From DALYJJ01 sp031969915 (lineage in GTDB: Bacteria > Acidobacteriota > Terriglobia > Bryobacterales > Bryobacteraceae), in the NCBI GenBank assembly GCA_031969915.1, contig DALYJJ010000012.1, positions 4,103 to 68,102 of the forward strand: 64,000 nt of DNA, written 5' to 3'. Position numbers and translations under genes: made by a program. The notes below the pieces were generated by a model. It was not told the origin of the DNA. It saw nothing but the letters and a program-made list of their open reading frames with translations, and searched no databases. This document shows, piece by piece, positions 33,471 through 41,243 of the stretch. Positions within the stretch are counted from its first letter, which is position 1; each line of letters begins with the position of its first letter.

Positions 33471-33622
33471 AGCCAGGTGATGTCGTCGTCGGCGCGTTTC
33501 CAGGCGCAGACACGACGAAGATCCGGCCCGCCGTGGTGCTCTCGACCGAGCTTTACCATCGTCATCGACCTGATGTAATCGTCGGACCAAGCGGCTTAGT
33601 GCTTCAGGCGACTGCGTCCTGA
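33467..33622 (+). pseudogene. PemK/MazF-type toxin stub
   Basis: TTG 33467 overlaps the antitoxin stop. The frame reads LKPGDVVVGAFPGADTTKIR, then PAVVLSTELYHRHRPDVIVG, the first strands of a PemK/MazF toxin. At 33591 it enters the 89-bp repeat and stops at 33622. More than half of the toxin is missing. Confidence 0.7.
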
Positions 33623-33679
33623 CCCGACCAGAACACTGATTCGTTACACGCGTACCAGCGTTCATGGTTGCCGGGCTCG
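33591..33679 (-). repeat. 89-bp repeat, copy 1: relic of a gene 3' end
   Basis: Matches 34720-34808 with a few mismatches. On this strand it reads EPGNHERWYACNESVFWSGQ then DAVA and stop, the C-terminus of the intact gene at 34733-34951. It is a dislocated gene end that also truncates the MazF stub. Confidence 0.8.
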
Positions 33680-33745
33680 ATGAACCCGCGGCCCGATGAG
33701 ATCTGGCTGGCGGACTTGGGACTGGCCGGCAAGACGTGGCCCGCC
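33680..33745 (+). pseudogene. MazF-type toxin N-terminal fragment
   Basis: ATG 33680 begins MNPRPDEIWLADLGLAGKTW, close to the canonical MazF opening (R-GEIWLADLGLAAKTRP). After about 22 codons similarity ends at the 3' end of the zeta-toxin pseudogene on the other strand. Only the first strand of the fold is left. Confidence 0.5.
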
Positions 33746-33756
33746 GCGAAGAACCG

Positions 33757-34313
33757 TCATTCCAGTCGCACCAACAGTTCTTGGACCCACGCGGGTAAGA
33801 CGCTCGCCTTCCACACGACCCGCCCTTCTTGGACCAGAACCATTCGCTCGGCTTGAGCGCCGGCGTTATCGAAGACAACTGCCTCGTCCGCCAACCGGAT
33901 CGCAGCCGGAGCCCTCAGCAGACTGCGGAAATATCGCCGTCGAATATCAGCGTCGGGGACGTCGTGCCCTCACTGGGCTACGCGGAGGCGCACGCGATCG
34001 ATCTGCAGATCTGGATCGCCAAGGGCTATGTAGACCACAGCGATTCGGCGCCGGCCACCAGAGATATCGCCCCGTGCCCGGCCAAGGTGCTTTCTACGAT
34101 GAAGCTATTGCGTTTGGCGAGTAGAGACCGGCAGAGCAAGACGGCTCTCCGTGCAGCCGGAATCGCTGCGCGCGAAGGTTGACGGGAGTCAATCGTGCGC
34201 GCAATCGCATCCGGGTCGACAACAACCGTTGTTTCGTGGGCAAGCGCCGCCGAGATTGTGCTTTTTCCAGAACCATTCGGGCCGGCCACCAACATCAGGG
34301 TCGGCACCATCAA
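33757..34313 (-). pseudogene. Zeta-type toxin kinase, decayed (frameshift plus internal stop)
   Basis: From ATG 34313: MMVPTLMLVAGPNGSGKST with Walker A, the VVVDPDAIART nucleotide/substrate loop, FIVESTLAGHGAI. The frame breaks near 34035 (GAESLWST stop). In the next frame it continues VVYIALGDPDLQIDRVRLRV, meets TGA near 33965, then goes on RRYFRSLLRAPAAIRLADEA, VVFDNAGAQAERMVLVQEG and ends at 33757. An intact member would be about 185 residues and phosphorylate UDP-N-acetylglucosamine. Two lesions make it inactive. Confidence 0.8.
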
Positions 34314-34543
34314 GCGACGTTCGACGCTATCTCGCGTAGCACCATGAGATGGGACTCCCGCGGCCGGGTCGGATCGAAGCGGACTTCAAACCGCCTTCCA
34401 CTGGGATACACCGCCACGCAGCCCCCATCCGTTTCGCGATACACGACCAGGTGCCCCATCTCGAGAGCCGTCGAGCGGGCCTTGGAACAGGCGTCCGCGA
34501 CGGCATGCGCGAATTCCTGTGTGAGGACGCTGACAATCGCCAT
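34310..34543 (-). CDS. Probable antitoxin partner of the zeta-type toxin
   Basis: 77 residues from ATG 34543 (MAIVSVLTQEFAHAVADACS, KARSTALEMGHLVVYRETDG, RRFEVRFDPTRPRESHLMVL). The stop overlaps the toxin ATG (ATGA), as expected for a TA operon. This is not the classical three-helix epsilon antitoxin; it is the small alpha/beta protein often found with chromosomal zeta-like kinases. Intact although the toxin is dead. Confidence 0.6.
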   Translation of the reverse strand: MAIVSVLTQEFAHAVADACSKARSTALEMGHLVVYRETDGGCVAVYPSGRRFEVRFDPTRPRESHLMVLREIASNVA

Positions 34544-34719
34544 CCACTCAATTATGGCCCCTTTTGCCTGCCCCGGTGGATAGCTCGCGAAATGTCCGTG
34601 GGTTCGTAAGCGGCGCGCCAAGTCAAGGAAGGCTACTACAGCACCGAGGCTGAGGTCGTCGCGGATGCCCTGCGTCCCTGTTCGCCAGCCTATGAAGCGG
34701 CGCTTTCGCAGCCAGCCAG

Positions 34720-34808
34720 GCGGCTTAGTGCTTCAGGCGACTGCGTCCTGACCCGACCAGAACACGGATTCGTTACACGCGTACCAGCGTTCATGGTTTC
34801 CGGGTTCG
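34720..34808 (-). repeat. 89-bp repeat, copy 2 (source copy)
   Basis: Covers the last 25 codons of the gene at 34733-34951 and 13 bp beyond the stop. The match at 33591-33679 shows that this gene end was copied 1.1 kb to the left. Between 34544 and 34719 I see no gene. Confidence 0.8.
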
Positions 34809-34951
34809 GCCACTCGCACGAAGAACTCACCGTCGGCCGTCTCGCATAGGGTCAAGACGCCGTTCGGTCCGAAATCGACGCGGCCCTCTTCCACAAACGG
34901 AGTCTGCGGCGGGCCGGATACTGCTTTAACGAAATCTTCAAACCAACCCAT
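34733..34951 (-). CDS. Small protein of unknown function
   Basis: 72 residues: MGWFEDFVKAVSGPPQTPFV, EEGRVDFGPNGVLTLCETAD, GEFFVRVAEPGNHERWYACN. Beta-rich, with Trp residues near both ends. A GGGGAGTGAAGATC stretch precedes the ATG. Not recognised. Its 3' end is the source of the dislocated copy at 33591. Confidence 0.5.
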   Translation of the reverse strand: MGWFEDFVKAVSGPPQTPFVEEGRVDFGPNGVLTLCETADGEFFVRVAEPGNHERWYACNESVFWSGQDAVA

Positions 34952-35082
34952 GAGATCTTCACTCCCCTCATGATCTGTATCGGCGCGTGGGGATAAAGCC
35001 CTTAGGGATCATGGCGTCTTTTTCTCTGAGGAGAGTTCCTAGCCCGGACCGGTACGAGAGCACTAGTTGGGCGGAGCCGGCC

Positions 35083-35661
35083 TCAGAGGGCCAGCGAAAA
35101 GCCCGCCGATACCTCAAGCTGACGCAGGCGGCCGCTCGCACCGGGGAGGTCGAACGGCTTCCCGGTCTGGTACTGGCGCACGTCGAAACGAATCAGAAAC
35201 AGTGAACTGACCCGCACTTTGAGGCCGCCGCCGTAGTTGAAGCCAAAGTTGTTGTCGCCGCCTCCCTGGGCCGCCGACGTTCCTGGAGGCACGAAGTTGC
35301 TGAAGTGGCCTCCGCCGGTGACGAACGGACGCACCGGGCTCCCTTCGGGCAGCGCGTAGACCAGGAAGTTGTAGCCGCCCTGGTGGATGGCCATTCCCTG
35401 CTTGGCGTCCGGAAAGACAAGCTGCGTCCGGTTGTAGGCGTACATCACTTCATGCCCGAAAAACCGGCTGTTGTTGAAGGTCAGCCGGAAGCCCAGGCGC
35501 CAACCGTCGTCGAGGGCGAGTGCCTGGCCGCCGGTGGTCGCAGTGCTTCCGATCTCCTTGCCGGAGAGGCGCGAGACGCCGCCGTGCACGCCGATTTCCG
35601 CCACCTGGGCGAAGGCCGCCGTCGCACACAGGAAGAGGGCAGGGAACAGAAATCTTGTCAT
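35083..35661 (-). CDS. Outer-membrane beta-barrel protein
   Basis: 192 residues from ATG 35661. Signal peptide MTRFLFPALFLCATAAFA, then alternating strands: QVAEIGVHGGVSRLSG, WRLGFRLTFNNSRFFGHEVM, YAYNRTQLVFP, VRPFVTGGGHFSNFVPPG, NFGFNYGGGLKVRVSSLFLI, ending SAGFSLAL. Looks like an eight-stranded OmpX/OprF-type barrel. No function can be assigned. Confidence 0.75.
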   Translation of the reverse strand: MTRFLFPALFLCATAAFAQVAEIGVHGGVSRLSGKEIGSTATTGGQALALDDGWRLGFRLTFNNSRFFGHEVMYAYNRTQLVFPDAKQGMAIHQGGYNFLVYALPEGSPVRPFVTGGGHFSNFVPPGTSAAQGGGDNNFGFNYGGGLKVRVSSLFLIRFDVRQYQTGKPFDLPGASGRLRQLEVSAGFSLAL

Positions 35662-35672
35662 CTCTTTCTCTA

Positions 35673-36305
35673 TTAGACGACAACCACGTGGATCTCGCGC
35701 GGACCGTGCACGCCGCGCACCAGGATCTGCTCGATGTCGGCGGTGCGGCTGGGACCCGTGATGAACACCATCGCGCTGGTTGCGTCGGACGGCAGCGGCA
35801 GGCGCGTGTAGAGTTCGTCGAGCCCGGTGAGCAACCGCTGCCGGTCGATGATTGCCAGGTGCACGGGGGGCAACAGCGAAATCAGCCGCGCTTCCTCGGC
35901 GCTCGCGAGCAGCACCAGCGAACCGGTGTCGGCCAGGGCATAGTCGGCGCTTGTGATGCCGAGAGCGGCGCTGGCGCATGCCGCGCGCAATTCGTCGCGA
36001 TCGCGGGAGGCCGAGCGCACGCCGGGCAAGCGCGCGATGCCTAATTCGGCGAGCAGCGGCGCGTTCGACGCCACCGCCGGGGCGCCGTCACACAATGCCG
36101 CCGCATAGGACACCGCCTCCTCCCGCGAAGCCGCGATGAGCACCTTGCCCGCCAGAGCCTCGAGCGCCGCTTTGAAGGAAGCGAGGCGTTGATCGAGGGG
36201 AGTGTCCGGAAGGCGGAGCCGCACCGGCGGCGGGGGGGAGGGCGGCTGCCCGGCGCTGCGGCCCAGGGCGGTCCGCACTTTGTGCAGGATCTTCTCGCGC
36301 GCCAT
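35673..36305 (-). CDS. lutC: Lactate utilization protein LutC
   Basis: 210 residues from ATG 36305. LutC/DUF162 core: VASNAPLLAELGIARLPGVR, GITSADYALADTGSLVLLAS, LLPPVHLAIIDRQRLLTG, MVFITGPSRTADIEQILVRG, HGPREIHVVVV. Third subunit of the LutABC L-lactate oxidase complex. The ATG starts at the last base of the lutB stop, so the two are coupled. Confidence 0.92.
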   Translation of the reverse strand: MAREKILHKVRTALGRSAGQPPSPPPPVRLRLPDTPLDQRLASFKAALEALAGKVLIAASREEAVSYAAALCDGAPAVASNAPLLAELGIARLPGVRSASRDRDELRAACASAALGITSADYALADTGSLVLLASAEEARLISLLPPVHLAIIDRQRLLTGLDELYTRLPLPSDATSAMVFITGPSRTADIEQILVRGVHGPREIHVVVV

Positions 36306-37738
36306 TACCGTGCGCCCCGGCGCCGCGCGCGCCACTGCTGGCGGAAACTGCGCGCGGCCGGACGCGGCAGGTCCCGTTGGCTCAACCAGCCGCGGAGGGG
36401 GCCGAAATCGAGCAGGCCCGGCACATGCCGCACCCACTTGCCTCCGCTTTCGGGAAACATCGCGGCGCCCATCATGCCGAACATCTCGAAGAGCTTGGGC
36501 CGCCGCATCAGCCAGGCCCAGGCGCGAAACGCCAGCCGCTCCAGCCGCCCCTTGCCCTCGCGCTCCTTGGCTTTTACCACCTCGCCCCGGAGTTCCAACA
36601 GCAGCTTGGGAATGTCGATCTTCACCGGACACACTTCGTAGCAGGCGCCGCACAGGCTGGAGGCGAACGGCAGCCAAGGGTCCTTCGAGACACCCATGTA
36701 CTGGGGTGTGATGATCGCCCCGATGGGCCCGGAATAAACCCACGGGTAGCTGTGCCCGCCGATCTTCCGGTACACCGGGCAGTGATTCAGACAGGCCCCG
36801 CAGCGAATGCAGTAGAGCGATTCCCGCTTCTCGCGGTCCGCCACCAGCTTGGTCCGCCCGTTGTCGAGCAGCACCACGTAGAACTCGTCCGGGCCGTCGG
36901 TCTCGGCTTCCCGCCGGGGTCCGGAGACCATCGACGTGTAGACGGTGAGGGGCTGCCCGGTGGCGCTGCGGCCGAGCAGTTTGAGAAACACCGCCAGGTC
37001 CTGCGCCCGCGGGATCACCTTCTCAATGCCCGCGATGGCGATGTGGATGCGCGGAGCCGAATACGTCAGGCGCGCATTTCCTTCGTTCTCCACCAGCACC
37101 ACGGCCCCGGAATCCGCCACCAGGAAATTCGCGCCGGTGATGCCGATGTCGGCGGCCAGGAACTTCTCGCGAAGCACCTGGCGCGCAATCAGGGTCTGCT
37201 TTTCCGGCACGGTCTCCCGTTCGACGTTCAGCTTGCCGGTGAAGATCTCGGCCACGTCGTAGCGCGTCAGGTGCAGGGCCGGCGCGACGATGTGATAGGG
37301 CTTCTGGTGGGCCAGTTGGAGGATGTACTCGCCGAGGTCGGTCTCGACGGCTTCGAGATGATGGTGCTCCAGGCGCTCGTTGAGGTCGATCTCCTCGGTG
37401 GTCATGGACTTCGACTTCACCACCAGCCGCGCGCCCCGCTCCCTGGCCAGCTTGAGCACGAAGTCCGCCACCTCCGTGCCGTCGCGGCAATACACGACCG
37501 TGCCGCCATGCTTCGCGACGTTCTCTTCAAACTGCTCCAGGTAGAAATCCAGGTTCTCAATGGTGTGCTTTTTCAGCTCGTGGGCGTGCGAGCGCAGTTC
37601 CTGGTAATCCGGAAGGTCGCTTTCCGCGATGGAGCCCTTGCGCTTGTCCATCAACCGGCCGGTGGCCGCGTAGATCGCAAGCTGGAGATTCGCGTCCGCG
37701 AGCGTCGAGGTTGCTTTGGGTGGTTCGAGTGTGGTCAT
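36305..37738 (-). CDS. lutB: Lactate utilization iron-sulfur protein LutB
   Basis: 477 residues. N-terminal LUD domain (FEENVAKHGGTVVYCRDGTE, VVKSKSMTTEEIDLNERLE, ITGANFLVADSGAVVLVENE). Two [4Fe-4S] motifs: CIRCGACLNHCPVYRKIGG and CGACYEVCPVKIDIP. Transfers electrons during lactate to pyruvate oxidation in the cytoplasm. Middle gene of lutABC. Confidence 0.94.
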   Translation of the reverse strand: MTTLEPPKATSTLADANLQLAIYAATGRLMDKRKGSIAESDLPDYQELRSHAHELKKHTIENLDFYLEQFEENVAKHGGTVVYCRDGTEVADFVLKLARERGARLVVKSKSMTTEEIDLNERLEHHHLEAVETDLGEYILQLAHQKPYHIVAPALHLTRYDVAEIFTGKLNVERETVPEKQTLIARQVLREKFLAADIGITGANFLVADSGAVVLVENEGNARLTYSAPRIHIAIAGIEKVIPRAQDLAVFLKLLGRSATGQPLTVYTSMVSGPRREAETDGPDEFYVVLLDNGRTKLVADREKRESLYCIRCGACLNHCPVYRKIGGHSYPWVYSGPIGAIITPQYMGVSKDPWLPFASSLCGACYEVCPVKIDIPKLLLELRGEVVKAKEREGKGRLERLAFRAWAWLMRRPKLFEMFGMMGAAMFPESGGKWVRHVPGLLDFGPLRGWLSQRDLPRPAARSFRQQWRARRRGAR

Positions 37739-37744
37739 CGGACT

Positions 37745-38467
37745 CTACCGCGAGGCCAGAACTTCCGCCAGGTGAAGGGTCCGCACGCGGGACCCGGCGC
37801 GGAGCAGCGCGCCCTGCAACTGCATCAGGCAACTGGAGTCGATCGAAACGACATAGTCGGCGCCGGTCCGCAGGATCGATTCGATCTTCGTGCCGGCCAT
37901 CCCGCCGGAGGTCCCGGCGAACTTGACGGAGAACGTGCCGCCGAAGCCGCAGCACTCCTCGGCCTTATCCATCTCAATCAATTCGAGGCCGCGCACACGG
38001 CTCAACAACCGGCGCGGCGGCGTTTTGATCTGCAGTTCGCGCAGCGCGTGGCAACTGTCGTGATAGGTGACTTTCGCGCCGAAGCTGGCGCCCACGTCCT
38101 CCACCTTCGCCACGTCGGTGAGGAACTTCGAAAACTCCCACACCCGCGGCTCCAGTGCTTCGGCGCGCTCCAGCCAGTCCGGTTCCTTGTGAAACAGTTC
38201 CCGGTAATGGTGAGAGATCATGGAGGTGCAGGACCCGGAGGGAACCACGACGTAGTCCGCCTGGGCGAAGGTGTCGAGGAAGTGTTTGGCGACGTCGCGG
38301 GCTTCGCGCCGGTAGCCGCTGTTGAAGGCGGGCTGGCCGCAGCAGGTTTGCGCCTCCGGGAAGTCGACGTCGTAGCCGAGACGTTCGAGCACGTCCGCCA
38401 TGGCCAGCCCCACGCGAGGGAAGACCTGGTCCACCACGCACGTCACGAAGAGCGAGACTTGTGGCAT
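37745..38467 (-). CDS. lutA: Lactate utilization protein LutA
   Basis: 240 residues from ATG 38467. Two CCG domains: ETCCGQPAFNSGYRREA-like (AQTCCGQPAFNSGY) and EECCGFGGTFSVKFAG, plus GSCTSMISHHYREL and YHDSCHALREL. These cysteine domains bind Fe-S clusters as in heterodisulfide reductase and glycolate oxidase subunit F. First gene of the operon. TACAAT lies about 10 nt before its ATG, face to face with the promoter of the divergent 38490 gene. Confidence 0.93.
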   Translation of the reverse strand: MPQVSLFVTCVVDQVFPRVGLAMADVLERLGYDVDFPEAQTCCGQPAFNSGYRREARDVAKHFLDTFAQADYVVVPSGSCTSMISHHYRELFHKEPDWLERAEALEPRVWEFSKFLTDVAKVEDVGASFGAKVTYHDSCHALRELQIKTPPRRLLSRVRGLELIEMDKAEECCGFGGTFSVKFAGTSGGMAGTKIESILRTGADYVVSIDSSCLMQLQGALLRAGSRVRTLHLAEVLASR

Positions 38468-38489
38468 TTTCGTTAGGATTGTAGCATCC

Positions 38490-38897
38490 ATGGTGACGCG
38501 CAGACGGTTCATGGTCCTTACCTTCCTTGCCGCGCCGGCCGCCGCTTCCGACTCCGCTCCCGCGTCTGTTCGCGGCCGCCTGGAAGCCGAAGGCGGCAAA
38601 CCGGTGCTTCGCCGCGCCGAAGGCGGGCCGGTGTTTCTCGAAGGCGACAAGGACACCATGGGCGTGCTCCGGGACCCTCGCCTGGCCGGTACGGACTTCG
38701 AGGCGCTGGGCCGCTTCGCCGCCGGGAACCGGTTCGTGATCGAGCCGATCTACAAGCGGGCCACCTTCGTTCATAGGGACGGCAAGCGGCTGATGGTCAC
38801 CTACTGGTGCGCGGTGTGCGCCATCCGGAGCTACACGCCCGGGCTCTGCTGGTGCTGCCAGGAAGATACCGAGCTGGATCTGAAGGAAACGCTGTAG
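38490..38897 (+). CDS. Exported cysteine-rich small protein
   Basis: 135 residues from ATG 38490. N terminus MVTRRRFMVLTFLAAPAAAS looks like a Tat/Sec signal. The C-terminal part has a cysteine cluster, CAVCAI (107, 110) and CWCCQE (120, 122, 123), suitable for metal or cluster binding. Nothing I recognise by family. It is divergent from lutA with only 22 bp between starts, so the two promoters overlap. Confidence 0.55.
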   Translation: MVTRRRFMVLTFLAAPAAASDSAPASVRGRLEAEGGKPVLRRAEGGPVFLEGDKDTMGVLRDPRLAGTDFEALGRFAAGNRFVIEPIYKRATFVHRDGKRLMVTYWCAVCAIRSYTPGLCWCCQEDTELDLKETL

Positions 38898-38938
38898 GCC
38901 CGCTAGAAGCCGCGCCGATTTCGCCGATACGTTAGTGG

Positions 38939-39849
38939 ATGTCCCCTCGCATCGAAGGGACCGGCAGCGGCGCCGGTCCGCTGCCATGGTCGCTTGCGAA
39001 GCTTCCGGCCTTCCCGCCGATCGCCCATGAGCTGATGCGCCGCCTCGCGCATGCCGACACGAGCGTGAAGGAAGTGGCCGCCCTGGTGGCCCGCGACACG
39101 GCGCTCTCGGCGGAGGTTCTGCGCGCCGCCAACTCCGCGGCCCTCTCCCGGGGCCGCCCCGTCGATACGGTACCGCACGCCGTGTCCATGGTCGGCCTCG
39201 ACCGGCTGCGTGCGATGACCATGACCGTGGCCATCATGGGGACCTATCTTCGCGGGACTGTCTCCAATGCCATGCTGAGCCGCTGCTGGCGCCACTCGCT
39301 GGCCACCGCGGTGATCGCCGAGCGGCTGGCCGGACACTGCGGATTGCCCTCCGATGCGGCCTACGCCGCCGGCCTGCTGCACGACATCGGGCGCTTGGGG
39401 ATCATGATCTCGTTCCCCTCGGAGTACGAAAATCTGATCCGCTTGGCCGAGGACCAGGATTTCTCCGTCCTCGAATGCGAGCGGCAGCTCTTCGGCGTGG
39501 ACCACTGCACGAATCACGCGGAATGGCCCGCTCACCCCGCGCATNNNNNNNNNNCCACTGCACGGCGGGCGCCTGGATGATCGAGCACTTCGGGCTCCCC
39601 GAGCTGTTCGCCGAGGTGGCGCTGCACCATCACGACGCCGGCGAGTCAGACCGCATGCGGTGGCTGATCCGGTTCGCCTGCCGCGCCGCCAGCACGCTTG
39701 GCTACGTCTCGGTGCGGCCGGAAAACCCGTGGACCGACGAAGAGCTCGCCGTCCGCCTGGGCCGTGTCGTCCAGATCTCCATCGACGACGTGAAGGCGGA
39801 TGTCGAAGCCGCGACTGGATCGTGCTGGCCCCGCGGGCGCGGGCGGTGA
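38939..39849 (+). CDS. HDOD-domain protein, interrupted by a scaffold gap
   Basis: Start ATG 38939. HDOD core: LPAFPPIAHELMRRLAHADT, ARDTALSAEVLRAANSAAL, VDTVPHAVSMVGLDRLRAMT, AAYAAGLLHDIGRLGIMISF, and after the gap AGAWMIEHFGLPELFAEVAL, HHHDAGESD. Deleting 39512-39564 joins DHCT to AGAWM in frame and gives 285 residues. HDOD proteins are signalling scaffolds related to HD phosphohydrolases but usually without activity; here the HD pair in LLHDIG is kept. Confidence 0.8.
39512..39564. other. Scaffold join artefact with 10-N gap
   Basis: CCACTGCACG stands at 39502-39511 and again directly after the Ns at 39555-39564. The 33 bases between the first copy and the Ns (39545-39554) do not fit the HDOD frame. 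Removal of 39512-39564 restores it. Same signature as at 26148-26231. Confidence 0.85.
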
Positions 39850-39901
39850 CCAGAGTCCCGGGCATGACCTTGCGCATTCGGCCGGGAACCGCATGCCGCG
39901 C

Positions 39902-39913
39902 TATACTCACCGC
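39902..39913 (+). promoter_or_regulatory. -10-like hexamer 6 nt before ATG
   Basis: TATACT at 39902-39907, six bases, ATG 39914. No Shine-Dalgarno before this ATG. Suggests a leaderless start for the PQQ-repeat protein. Confidence 0.5.
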
Positions 39914-41242
39914 ATGTTCTGGGTTGTTCCGGCACTTCTACTGGCCTCCGCCGACTGGCCTTCCTTCCGCGGTCCGAACGCGAACGGAGTGGCGCCCTCG
40001 GCGGTTCCGGTCTCCTTCAACGCCGATCCCGGCGAAGGCGCGTTGCGCAACATCCTTTGGAAGACCCCGATCCCCGGCCTTGGACACTCGAGCCCGATCG
40101 TCTGGGGCAACGTGGTGTTCGTCGCCACCGCGGTCCGCACGCAAGGCGGCGAATCGCCGCTGAAGGTGGGACTCTACGGCGCCGGCGATTCCGCCGACGA
40201 CAACGCCGAACAGAGTTGGAAGATCTACGCCCTGGACAAGCGCACCGGCAAGCAGCTTTGGGAACGGACGGCGCACACCGGGGCGCCGAAGGCGCGGCGT
40301 CACACCAAAGCAACCCACGCCAACACGACGCTGGCCACCGACGGCAAGCGCCTGATCGCCTTCTTCGGATCGGAAGGCCTGTACGCCTATTCGCTGGAAG
40401 GCAAGCTGCTTTGGAAGAAAGACCTCGGACTGATCGACCAAGGTCCCTGGAACGACCTCACCCTCTCCTGGGGCTTTGCCAGTTCGCCGGTGCTTTTTGA
40501 AGACACGGTGGTCGTGCAATGCGACCGCAAGGACGATCCCTTCGTCGCCCGGTTCGACGCGCGCGACGGCCGCGAACTGTGGCGGACGTCGCGCAAAGGA
40601 ACGGCGATTAACGGGTGGGCCACACCCGCGGTGGTGCGCACGGGACAGCGCACGCAAGTGGTGCTCAACTCCTATCCATTCATCGCCAGCTACGACTTGG
40701 CGACCGGGCGCGAGCTGTGGCGGCTGAAATCCATGGGTGACATTCCGGTGCCCACACCGGTGTTCGCCGACGGACTGATCTACGTCACCAACGCCCACGG
40801 GGGCGCGGCTCCGCTCTATGCGATCCGCGCGGAATCGGCCTCCGGCGACATCACCGGCCGGTCCGATGCGATTCAATGGACGGAACCGCGCAATGGCGCC
40901 TACATGCAGACGCCGCTCATCCTGGACGGCCTGATCTACAGTTGTTCCGACCGGGGCGTGTTGAAAGTCTTCGACGCGGCCACCGGGAAGATGGCCTACC
41001 AGCAGCGCATCGGCACCGGGTCCACCGGCTACAGCGCTTCGCCCGTGGCGGCCGCCGGCGTGATCTACCAGACCAGCGAGGAGGGCGAGGTGCACGCCGT
41101 GCGCGCCGGGCCGGTGTTTGAGCAATTGGCGGTGAGCAAGCTTGGCGAGACCACGCTCGCCAGCCCCGCCATTTCCGGCGGTGTAATCTACTTCCGCACG
41201 CGCGGCCATGTTGTGGCCGTGGGGAGCCGGCCGGGCAAGTAG
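39914..41242 (+). CDS. PQQ-like beta-propeller protein
   Basis: 442 residues from ATG 39914 (ATG 39893 is the alternative). Short signal-like start MFWVVPALLLASADWPSFRG; the WPSFRG(P)NANG motif is typical of this acidobacterial/planctomycete group. Repeated blades: SWKIYALDKRTGKQLWERTA, LYAYSLEGKLLWKKDL, VARFDARDGRELWRTS, IASYDLATGRELWRLK, LKVFDAATGKMAYQQR. It lacks obvious PQQ ligands, so it is probably a binding or scaffold propeller of the outer-membrane assembly/BamB-like type. Confidence 0.85.
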   Translation: MFWVVPALLLASADWPSFRGPNANGVAPSAVPVSFNADPGEGALRNILWKTPIPGLGHSSPIVWGNVVFVATAVRTQGGESPLKVGLYGAGDSADDNAEQSWKIYALDKRTGKQLWERTAHTGAPKARRHTKATHANTTLATDGKRLIAFFGSEGLYAYSLEGKLLWKKDLGLIDQGPWNDLTLSWGFASSPVLFEDTVVVQCDRKDDPFVARFDARDGRELWRTSRKGTAINGWATPAVVRTGQRTQVVLNSYPFIASYDLATGRELWRLKSMGDIPVPTPVFADGLIYVTNAHGGAAPLYAIRAESASGDITGRSDAIQWTEPRNGAYMQTPLILDGLIYSCSDRGVLKVFDAATGKMAYQQRIGTGSTGYSASPVAAAGVIYQTSEEGEVHAVRAGPVFEQLAVSKLGETTLASPAISGGVIYFRTRGHVVAVGSRPGK

Positions 41243-41243
41243 C

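Noticed and set aside
33028..34951. tRNA-Arg as a phage or island attachment site
   Set aside because: No integrase and no repeat of the tRNA 3' end was found downstream, so no attachment site is claimed.
36377..38476. Plus-strand open frame of about 700 codons over lutABC
   Set aside because: Antisense shadow of lutB and lutA, which have complete Fe-S motifs.
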